From the NCBI GenBank assembly GCA_949318235.1, contig CASGGR010000056.1:124001-188000 (forward strand): a stretch of 64,000 nt of DNA, given 5' to 3'. This DNA is from Ecdyonurus torrentis (Eukaryota; Arthropoda; Insecta; Ephemeroptera; Heptageniidae). Within the stretch, counting starts at the first letter, position 1. Each line of letters starts with the position of its first letter. A program made the translations under genes and the position numbers. The notes beneath the pieces were generated by a model. It was not told where the DNA came from. It made no database searches and was given only the letters and a program-made list of their open reading frames with translations. Below, piece by piece: positions 1-9,261 of this stretch.

Positions 1-71
1 AGAGAATTGAAAAAGCTATGTTTTTAATCAAATTGGATGTCTGTAGCATTCTTAGTATTTGAGAAATCATC

Positions 72-83
72 AAAACTAGTTTT
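72..83. other. 12-bp perfect palindrome (AAAACTAGTTTT), repeated in nearly every monomer
   Basis: The bases AAAACTAGTTTT equal their own reverse complement, with ACTAGT (a SpeI site) at the centre. I saw the palindrome intact in the core monomers I read. It is broken in two of the diverged right-edge monomers: the centre becomes ACTAGC at 62588-62593, and ACTAAT in the monomer starting at 63005. It could be a protein-binding dyad or a chance feature maintained by homogenisation; the sequence cannot tell which. It gives a 246-bp restriction landmark. Confidence 0.9.
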
Positions 84-98
84 AATCGTGTAAAAAGT

Positions 99-112
99 AT
101 GATTTTTATCAT
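99..112. other. Small hairpin-capable inverted repeat ATGAT-TTTT-ATCAT
   Basis: A 5-bp stem (ATGAT with ATCAT) encloses four T residues. In many monomers the left arm is ATAAT, which breaks one pair. In one group the loop is TTCT instead of TTTT (for example near 12903, 17824, 33573 and 36524). In two monomers (near 2088 and 4302) the right arm is ACCAT. The stem is short and may be irrelevant; it is listed because its variants mark subfamilies. Confidence 0.6.
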
Positions 113-127
113 TCAATAACATTTGGT

Positions 128-154
128 TCTTGAAATAGAAACTTTGTTTCAAGA
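128..154. other. 8-bp dyad TCTTGAAA / TTTCAAGA with 11-bp spacer
   Basis: Arms at 128-135 and 147-154 are perfect reverse complements. The dyad is complete only in monomers carrying the TTTCAAGAC variant (for example the first copy, and near 643, 1135, 9257 and 27210). In the commoner TTTCATGAC and TTTTATGAC variants the outer pairs are lost. An overlapping 5-bp inverted repeat (GAAAC at 138-142 with GTTTC at 146-150) is also present in the TTTC variants. The first arm can also pair with TTCAAGA near 228-234. A function is not shown. Confidence 0.6.
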
Positions 155-888
155 CTTGGTTTGGCTACATGATGAGTGAAAACTAAAATTGTCAATAACC
201 CAAAAAGTATGCGTCGGAGCAAAAAACTTCAAGACATCTTTTTTGTAGAGAATTAAAAAAGCTATGTTTTGAGTAAAATTTGATGTCTGTAGCATTCTTA
301 GTTTTTGAGAAATCATCAAAACTAGTTTTATTCGTGTAAAAAGTATGATTTTTATCATTCAATAACATTTGGTTCTTGAAATAGAAACTTTGTTTCATGA
401 CTTGGTTTGGCTACATGATGAGTGAAAACTAAAATTGTCAATAACTCAAAAAGTATGCGTCGAAGCAAAAAAGTTCAAGACATCTTTTTTGTAGAGAATT
501 GAAAAAGCTATGTTTTTAATCAAATTGGATGTCTGTAGCATTCTTAGTATTTGAGAAATCATCAAAACTAGTTTTAATCGTGTAAAAAGTATGATTTTTA
601 TCATTCAATAACATTTGGTTCTTGAAATAGAAACTTTGTTTCAAGACTTGGTTTGGCTACATGATGAGTGAAAACTAAAATTGTCAATAACCCAAAAAGT
701 ATGCGTCGGAGCAAAAAAGTTCAAGACATCTTTTTTGTAGACAATTGAAGAAGCTATGTTTTGAGTCAAATTTGATGTCTGTAGCATTCTTAGTTTTTGA
801 GAAATCATCAAAACTAGTTTTATTCGTGTAAAAAGTATGATTTTTATCATTCAATAACATTTGGTTCTTGAAATAGAAACTTTGTTTC

Positions 889-3800
889 ATGACTTGGTTT
901 GGCTACATGATGAGTGAAAACTAAAATTGTCAATAACTCAAAAAGTATGCGTCGAAGCAAAAAAGTTCAAGACATCTTTTTTGTAGAGAATTGAAAAAGC
1001 TATGTTTTTAATCAAATTAAATGTCTGTAGCATTCTTAGTATTTGAGAAATCATCAAAACTAGTTTTAATCGTGTAAAAAGTATGATTTTTATCATTCAA
1101 TAACATTTGGTTCTTGAAATAGAAACTTTGTTTCAAGACTTGGTTTGGCTACATGATGAGTGAAAACTAAAATTGTCAATAACCCAAAAAGTATGCGTCG
1201 GAGCAAAAAACTTCAAGACATCTTTTTTGTAGAGAATTAAAAAAGCTATGTTTTGAGTAAAATTTGATGTCTGTAGCATTCTTAGTTTTTGAGAAATCAT
1301 CAAAACTAGTTTTATTCGTGTAAAAAGTATGATTTTTATCATTCAATAACATTTGGTTCTTGAAATAGAAACTTTGTTTCATGACTTGGTTTGGCTACAT
1401 GATGAGTGAAAACTAAAATTGTCAATAACCCAAAAAGTATGCGTCGGAGCAAAAAAGTTCAAGACATCTTTTTTGTAGAGAATTGAAAAAGCTATGTAAT
1501 GAGTCAAATTTAGTGACTGTAGTATTCTTAGTTTTTAAGAAATCATCAAAACTAGTTTTAATCGTGTAAAAAGTATGATTTTTATCATTCAATAACATTT
1601 GGTTCTTGAAATAGAAACTTTGTTTCATGACTAGGTTTGGCTACATGATGAGTGAAAACTAAAATTGTCAATAACCCAAAAAGTATGCGTCGGAGCAAAA
1701 AAGTTCAAGACATCTTTTTTGTAGAGAATTGAAAAAGCTATGTTATGAGTCAAATTTAGTGACTGTAGCATTCTTAGTTTTTGAGAAATCATCAAAACTA
1801 GTTTTATTCGTGTAAAAAGTATGATTTTTATCATTCAATAACATTTGGTTCTTGAAATAGAAACTTTGTTTTATGACTTGGTTTGGCTACATGATGAGTG
1901 AAAACTAAAATTGTCAATAACTCAAAAAGTATGCGTCGAAGCAAAAAAGTTCAAGACATCTTTTTTGTAGAGAATTGAAAAAGCTATGTTTTGAGTAAAA
2001 TTTGATGTCTGTAGCATTATTAGTTTTTAAGAAATCAACAAAACTAGTTTTATTCGTGTAAAAAGTATAATTTTTACCATTCAATAACATTTGGTTCTTG
2101 AAATAGAAACTTTGATTTATGACTTGGTTTGGCTACATGATGAGTGAAAACTAAAATTGTCAATAACTCAAAAAGTTTGCGTCGAAGCAAAAAAGTTCAC
2201 GACATCTTTTTTGTAGAGAATTGAAAAAGCTATGTTTTTAATCAAATTGGATGTCTGTAGCATTCTTAGTATTTAAGAAATCATCAAAACTAGTTTTATT
2301 CGTGTAAAAAGTATGATTTTTATCATTCAATAACATTTGGTTCTTGAAATAGAAACTTTGTTTCATGACTTGGTTTGGCTACATGATGAGTGAAAACTAA
2401 AATTGTCAATAACCCAAAAAGTATGCGTCGGAGCAAAAAAGTTCAAGACATCTTTTTTGTAGACAATTGAAGAAGCTATGTTTTGAGTCAAATTGGATGT
2501 CTGTAGCATTCTTAGTATTTGAGAAATCATCAAAACTAGTTTTAATCGTGTAAAAAGTATGATTTTTATCATTCAATAACATTTGGTTCTTGAAATAGAA
2601 ACTTTGTTTCATGACTTGGTTTGGCTACATGATGAGTGAAAACTAAAATTGTCAATAACCCAAAAAGTATGCGTCGGAGCAAAAAACTTCAAGACATCTT
2701 TTTTGTAGAGAATTAAAAAAGCTATGTAATGAGTTAAATTTAGTGACTGTAGCATTCTTAGTTTTTGAGAAATCATCAAAACTAGTTTTATTCGTGTAAA
2801 AAGTATAATTTTTATCATTCAATAACATTTGGTTCTTGAAATAGAAACTTTGTTTTATGACTTGGTTTGGCTACATGATGAGTGAAAACTAAAATTGTCA
2901 ATAACTCAAAAAGTATGCGTCGAAGCAAAAAAGTTCACGACATCTTTTTTGTAGAGAATTGAAAAAGCTATGTTTTTAATCAAATTGGATGTCTGTAGCA
3001 TTCTTAGTATTTAAGAAATCATCAAAACTAGTTTTATTCGTGTAAAAAGTATGATTTTTATCATTCAATAACATTTGGTTCTTGAAATAGAAACTTTGTT
3101 TTATGACTTGGTTTGGCTACATGATGAGTGAAAACTAAAATTGTCAATAACTCAAAAAGTATGCGTCGAAGCAAAAAAGTTCAAGACATCTTTTTTGTAG
3201 AGAATTGAAAAAGCTATGTTTTTAATCAAATTAAATGTCTGTAGCATTCTTAGTATTTGAGAAATCATCAAAACTAGTTTTAATCGTGTAAAAAGTATGA
3301 TTTTTATCATTCAATAACATTTGGTTCTTGAAATAGAAACTTTGTTTCAAGACTTGGTTTGGCTACATGATGAGTGAAAACTAAAATTGTCAATAACCCA
3401 AAAAGTATGCGTCGGAGCAAAAAACTTCAAGACATCTTTTTTGTAGAGAATTAAAAAAGCTATGTTTTGAGTAAAATTTGATGTCTGTAGCATTCTTAGT
3501 TTTTGAGAAATCATCAAAACTAGTTTTATTCGTGTAAAAAGTATGATTTTTATCATTCAATAACATTTGGTTCTTGAAATAGAAACTTTGTTTCATGACT
3601 TGGTTTGGCTACATGATGAGTGAAAACTAAAATTGTCAATAACCCAAAAAGTATGCGTCGGAGCAAAAAAGTTCAAGACATCTTTTTTGTAGAGAATTGA
3701 AAAAGCTATGTAATGAGTCAAATTTAGTGACTGTAGTATTCTTAGTTTTTAAGAAATCATCAAAACTAGTTTTAATCGTGTAAAAAGTATGATTTTTATC

Positions 3801-5415
3801 ATTCAATAACATTTGGTTCTTGAAATAGAAACTTTGTTTCATGACTAGGTTTGGCTACATGATGAGTGAAAACTAAAATTGTCAATAACCCAAAAAGTAT
3901 GCGTCGGAGCAAAAAAGTTCAAGACATCTTTTTTGTAGAGAATTGAAAAAGCTATGTTATGAGTCAAATTTAGTGACTGTAGCATTCTTAGTTTTTGAGA
4001 AATCATCAAAACTAGTTTTATTCGTGTAAAAAGTATGATTTTTATCATTCAATAACATTTGGTTCTTGAAATAGAAACTTTGTTTTATGACTTGGTTTGG
4101 CTACATGATGAGTGAAAACTAAAATTGTCAATAACTCAAAAAGTATGCGTCGAAGCAAAAAAGTTCAAGACATCTTTTTTGTAGAGAATTGAAAAAGCTA
4201 TGTTTTGAGTAAAATTTGATGTCTGTAGCATTATTAGTTTTTAAGAAATCAACAAAACTAGTTTTATTCGTGTAAAAAGTATAATTTTTACCATTCAATA
4301 ACATTTGGTTCTTGAAATAGAAACTTTGATTTATGACTTGGTTTGGCTACATGATGAGTGAAAACTAAAATTGTCAATAACTCAAAAAGTTTGCGTCGAA
4401 GCAAAAAAGTTCACGACATCTTTTTTGTAGAGAATTGAAAAAGCTATGTTTTTAATCAAATTGGATGTCTGTAGCATTCTTAGTATTTAAGAAATCATCA
4501 AAACTAGTTTTATTCGTGTAAAAAGTATGATTTTTATCATTCAATAACATTTGGTTCTTGAAATAGAAACTTTGTTTCATGACTTGGTTTGGCTACATGA
4601 TGAGTGAAAACTAAAATTGTCAATAACCCAAAAAGTATGCGTCGGAGCAAAAAAGTTCAAGACATCTTTTTTGTAGACAATTGAAGAAGCTATGTTTTGA
4701 GTCAAATTGGATGTCTGTAGCATTCTTAGTATTTGAGAAATCATCAAAACTAGTTTTAATCGTGTAAAAAGTATGATTTTTATCATTCAATAACATTTGG
4801 TTCTTGAAATAGAAACTTTGTTTCATGACTTGGTTTGGCTACATGATGAGTGAAAACTAAAATTGTCAATAACCCAAAAAGTATGCGTCGGAGCAAAAAA
4901 CTTCAAGACATCTTTTTTGTAGAGAATTAAAAAAGCTATGTAATGAGTTAAATTTAGTGACTGTAGCATTCTTAGTTTTTGAGAAATCATCAAAACTAGT
5001 TTTATTCGTGTAAAAAGTATAATTTTTATCATTCAATAACATTTGGTTCTTGAAATAGAAACTTTGTTTTATGACTTGGTTTGGCTACATGATGAGTGAA
5101 AACTAAAATTGTCAATAACTCAAAAAGTATGCGTCGAAGCAAAAAAGTTCACGACATCTTTTTTGTAGAGAATTGAAAAAGCTATGTTTTTAATCAAATT
5201 GGATGTCTGTAGCATTCTTAGTATTTAAGAAATCATCAAAACTAGTTTTATTCGTGTAAAAAGTATGATTTTTATCATTCAATAACATTTGGTTCTTGAA
5301 ATAGAAACTTTGTTTTATGACTTGGTTTGGCTACATGATGAGTGAAAACTAAAATTGTCAATAACTCAAAAAGTATGCGTCGAAGCAAAAAAGTTCAAGA
5401 CATCTTTTTTGTAGA
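889..5415. repeat. Higher-order repeat, 9-mer, 2,214 bp, about 2.04 copies
   Basis: Bases 889-3201 match 3103-5415 at an offset of 2,214 (9 x 246). The left limit is the mismatch at 888 (C versus T) and the right limit the mismatch at 3202 (G versus C). The unit includes unusual markers found in both copies: TTTGCGTCGAAG (near 2176 and 4390), TTTGATTTATGAC (near 2112 and 4326), ACCATTCAA (near 2088 and 4302) and TTAAATGTC (near 1018 and 3232). I saw no difference at the markers I compared, so the duplication is recent relative to substitution. Confidence 0.88.
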
Positions 5416-8400
5416 CAATTGAAGAAGCTATGTTTTGAGTCAAATTGGATGTCTGTAGCATTCTTAGTATTTGAGAAATCATCAAAACTAGTTTTAATCG
5501 TGTAAAAAGTATGATTTTTATCATTCAATAACATTTGGTTCTTGAAATAGAAACTTTGTTTCATGACTTGGTTTGGCTACATGATGAGTGAAAACTAAAA
5601 TTGTCAATAACCCAAAAAGTATGCGTCGGAGCAAAAAACTTCAAGACATCTTTTTTGTAGAGAAATAAAAAAGCTATGTAATGAGTTAAATTTAGTGACT
5701 GTAGCATTCTTAGTTTTTAAGAAATCATCAAAACTAGTTTTAATCGTGTAAAAAGTATGATTTTTATCATTCAATAACATTTGGTTCTTGAAATAGAAAC
5801 TTTGTTTCATGACTAGGTTTGGCTACATGATGAGTGAAAACTAAAATTGTCAATAACCCAAAAAGTATGCGTCGGAGCAAAAAAGTTCAAGACATCTTTT
5901 TTGTAGAGAATTAAAAAAGCTATGTTTTGAGTAAAATTTGATGTCTGTAGCATTCTTAGTTTTTGAGAAATCATCAAAACTAGTTTTATTCGTGTAAAAA
6001 CTTAAAAAGTATAATTTTTATCATTCAATAACATTTGGTTCTTGAAATAGAAACTTTGTTTTATGACTTGGTTTGGCTACATGATGAGTGAAAACTAAAA
6101 TTGTCAATAACTCAAAAAGTATGCGTCGAAGCAAAAAAGTTCACGACATCTTTTTTGTAGAGAATTGAAAAAGCTATGTTTTTATTCAAATTGGATGTCT
6201 GTAGCATTCTTAGTATTTAAGAAATCATCAAAACTAGTTTTATTCGTGTAAAAAGTATGATTTTTATCATTCAATTATATTTGGTTCTTGAAATAGAAAC
6301 TTTGTTTTATGACTTGGTTTGGCTACATGATGAGTGAAAACTAAAATTGTCAATAACCCAAAAAGTATGCGTCGGAGCAAAAAAGTTCAAGACATCTTTT
6401 TTGTAGTCAATTGAAGAAGCTATGTTTTGAGTCAAATTTGATGTCTGTAGCATTCTTAGTTTTTGAGAAATCATCAAAACTAGTTTTATTCGTGTAAAAA
6501 GTATGATTTTTATCATTCAATAACATTTGGTTCTTGAAATAGAAACTTTGTTTTATGACTTGGTTTGGCTACATGATGAGTGAAAACTAAAATTGTCAAT
6601 AACTCAAAAAGTATGCGTCGAAGCAAAAAAGTTCAAGACATCTTTTTTGTAGAGAATTGAAAAAGCTATGTTTTTAATTAAATTGGATGTCTGTAGCATT
6701 CTTAGTTTTTGAGAAATCATCAAAACTAGTTTTATTCGTGTAAAAAGTATGATTTTTATCATTCAATAACATTTGGTTCTTGAAATAGAAACTTTGTTTC
6801 ATGACTTGGTTTGGCTACATGATGAGTGAAAACTAAAATTGTCAATAACTCAAAAAGTATGCGTCGAAGCAAAAAAGTTCAAGACATCTTTTTTGTAGAG
6901 AATTGAAAAAGCTATGTTTTTAATCAAATTGGATGTCTGTAGCATTCTTAGTATTTGAGAAATCATCAAAACTAGTTTTAATCGTGTAAAAAGTATGATT
7001 TTTATCATTCAATAACATTTGGTTCTTGAAATAGAAACTTTGTTTCATGACTTGGTTTGGCTACATGATGAGTGAAAACTAAAATTGTCAATAACCCAAA
7101 AAGTATGCGTCGGAGCAAAAAACTTCAAGACATCTTTTTTGTAGAGAATTAAAAAAGCTATGTAATGAGTTAAATTTAGTGACTGTAGCATTCTTAGTTT
7201 TTGAGAAATCATCAAAACTAGTTTTATTCGTGTAAAAAGTATAATTTTTATCATTCAATAACATTTGGTTCTTGAAATAGAAACTTTGTTTTATGACTTG
7301 GTTTGGCTACATGATGAGTGAAAACTAAAATTGTCAATAACTCAAAAAGTATGCGTCGAAGCAAAAAAGTTCACGACATCTTTTTTGTAGAGAATTGAAA
7401 AAGCTATGTTTTTAATCAAATTGGATGTCTGTAGCATTCTTAGTATTTAAGAAATCATCAAAACTAGTTTTATTCGTGTAAAAAGTATGATTTTTATCAT
7501 TCAATAACATTTGGTTCTTGAAATAGAAACTTTGTTTTATGACTTGGTTTGGCTACATGATGAGTGAAAACTAAAATTGTCAATAACTCAAAAAGTATGC
7601 GTCGAAGCAAAAAAGTTCAAGACATCTTTTTTGTAGACAATTGAAGAAGCTATGTTTTGAGTCAAATTGGATGTCTGTAGCATTCTTAGTATTTGAGAAA
7701 TCATCAAAACTAGTTTTAATCGTGTAAAAAGTATGATTTTTATCATTCAATAACATTTGGTTCTTGAAATAGAAACTTTGTTTCATGACTTGGTTTGGCT
7801 ACATGATGAGTGAAAACTAAAATTGTCAATAACCCAAAAAGTATGCGTCGGAGCAAAAAACTTCAAGACATCTTTTTTGTAGAGAAATAAAAAAGCTATG
7901 TAATGAGTTAAATTTAGTGACTGTAGCATTCTTAGTTTTTAAGAAATCATCAAAACTAGTTTTAATCGTGTAAAAAGTATGATTTTTATCATTCAATAAC
8001 ATTTGGTTCTTGAAATAGAAACTTTGTTTCATGACTAGGTTTGGCTACATGATGAGTGAAAACTAAAATTGTCAATAACCCAAAAAGTATGCGTCGGAGC
8101 AAAAAAGTTCAAGACATCTTTTTTGTAGAGAATTAAAAAAGCTATGTTTTGAGTAAAATTTGATGTCTGTAGCATTCTTAGTTTTTGAGAAATCATCAAA
8201 ACTAGTTTTATTCGTGTAAAAAGTATAATTTTTATCATTCAATAACATTTGGTTCTTGAAATAGAAACTTTGTTTTATGACTTGGTTTGGCTACATGATG
8301 AGTGAAAACTAAAATTGTCAATAACTCAAAAAGTATGCGTCGAAGCAAAAAAGTTCACGACATCTTTTTTGTAGAGAATTGAAAAAGCTATGTTTTTATT

Positions 8401-9261
8401 CAAATTGGATGTCTGTAGCATTCTTAGTATTTAAGAAATCATCAAAACTAGTTTTATTCGTGTAAAAAGTATGATTTTTATCATTCAATTATATTTGGTT
8501 CTTGAAATAGAAACTTTGTTTTATGACTTGGTTTGGCTACATGATGAGTGAAAACTAAAATTGTCAATAACCCAAAAAGTATGCGTCGGAGCAAAAAAGT
8601 TCAAGACATCTTTTTTGTAGTCAATTGAAGAAGCTATGTTTGGAGTCAAATTTGATGTCTGTAGCATTCTTAGTTTTTGAGAAATCATCAAAACTAGTTT
8701 TATTCGTGTAAAAAGTATGATTTTTATCATTCAATAACATTTGGTTCTTGAAATAGAAACTTTGTTTTATGACTTGGTTTGGCTACATGATGAGTGAAAA
8801 CTAAAATTGTCAATAACTCAAAAAGTATGCGTCGAAGCAAAAAAGTTCAAGACATCTTTTTTGTAGAGAATTGAAAAAGCTATGTTTTTAATTAAATTGG
8901 ATGTCTGTAGCATTCTTAGTTTTTGAGAAATCATCAAAACTAGTTTTATTCGTGTAAAAAGTATGATTTTTATCATTCAATAACATTTGGTTCTTGAAAT
9001 AGAAACTTTGTTTCATGACTTGGTTTGGCTACATGATGAGTGAAAACTAAAATTGTCAATAACTCAAAAAGTATGCGTCGAAGCAAAAAAGTTCAAGACA
9101 TCTTTTTTGTAGAGAATTGAAAAAGCTATGTTTTTAATCAAATTGGATGTCTGTAGCATTCTTAGTATTTGAGAAATCATCAAAACTAGTTTTAATCGTG
9201 TAAAAAGTATGATTTTTATCATTCAATAACATTTGGTTCTTGAAATAGAAACTTTGTTTCA
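4702..9261. repeat. Higher-order repeat, 9-mer, 2,222/2,214 bp, about 2.06 copies
   Basis: Bases 4702 onward match 6924 onward at an offset of 2,222, which becomes 2,214 after the 8-bp insertion at 6001-6008 found only in the first copy. The pair ends at a mismatch at 7048 versus 9262. The shared markers AGAAATAAAAAAG (near 5661 and 7883), ATTCAATTATAT (near 6271 and 8485) and AGTCAATTG (near 6405 and 8619) confirm the register. Besides the insertion, one substitution was noticed: T at 6428, G at 8642. Confidence 0.87.
5905..6158. repeat. Unique 254-bp monomer with 8-bp insertion
   Basis: The usual GTGTAAAAAGTATAA is lengthened by 8 bases, CTTAAAAA at 6001-6008, so that the A5 tract is followed by a second one. 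The extra bases partly copy the adjacent TAAAAAG, so replication slippage is a plausible origin. No other monomer in the window has it, including the paralogous monomer about 2.2 kb downstream. It is the largest indel in the array. Confidence 0.95.

Larger units (their letters stand above)
1..246. repeat. Representative satellite monomer (first copy) with internal landmarks
   Basis: This copy serves as the reference map. Positions 1-60 hold most of the fast-evolving sites: the start (AGAGAATTG, AGAGAATTA, AGACAATTG or AGTCAATTG) and the stretch at 20-36, which separates monomer types. Positions 61-127 are nearly invariant and include the palindrome at 72-83 and a small hairpin at 99-112. Position 86 is A or T (AATCG or ATTCG). 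Positions 128-160 include a dyad and a variable site at 147-156 (TTTCAAGAC, TTTCATGAC, TTTTATGAC or TTTTATGTC). Positions 161-200 are conserved. Positions 199-220 carry a two-site haplotype (CCC with CGGAGC, or CTC with CGAAGC) around the only GC-rich stretch, 211-220. A T6 run closes the monomer at 239-244. The length is a multiple of three (82 codons), so reading frames persist from copy to copy, but each frame meets a stop. Confidence 0.95.
1..1380. repeat. Dimeric pattern, 492-bp period, about 2.8 copies
   Basis: Monomers alternate in two kinds, so that 1-492, 493-984 and 985 to about 1380 resemble one another more than adjacent monomers do. Bases 1 to about 226 match 493 to about 718. 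The second monomers differ at the start (AGAGAATTA at 247 and 1231, AGACAATTG at 739), and the third dimer has AAATGTC where the others have GGATGTC. The alternation between CGGAGC (odd) and CGAAGC (even) ends is clear in the first two dimers. This is the window's left entry and is truncated, so the array extends further left. Confidence 0.75.

Noticed and set aside
84..102. Possible CENP-B box in the ATTCGTGTAAAAAGTAT stretch
   Set aside because: The TTCG and one A fit the core pattern (TTCG, four bases, A, two bases, CGGG), but the CGGG part is absent (AGTA instead), and many monomers have ATCG instead of TTCG. The real CGG at 215-217 is not at the required spacing.
120..245. RNA polymerase III promoter boxes and terminator (GGTTCTTGAAA as box B, TGGCTACATGATG as box A, T6 as terminator), hinting at a tRNA-derived SINE
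   Set aside because: GGTTC fits the start of a B box, but the next bases do not fit (T instead of purine, no final CC). The A-box candidate fails at several positions and lies downstream of the B-box candidate, which is the wrong order. No tRNA-like fold is evident.
1..246. DNA curvature from A/T tracts in helical phase
   Set aside because: A- and T-tracts are frequent, but their centres in the first monomer are spaced irregularly (for example about 13, 11 and then 18-19 bp), not at a steady 10-11 bp. A curvature computation would be needed before claiming a bend.
5653..5672. AATAAA polyadenylation-like motif in the AGAAATAAAAAAG variant (also near 7883, 15512 and 20433)
   Set aside because: It is a single T-to-A variant of AGAATTAAAAAAG inside the satellite, with no transcript or coding context.
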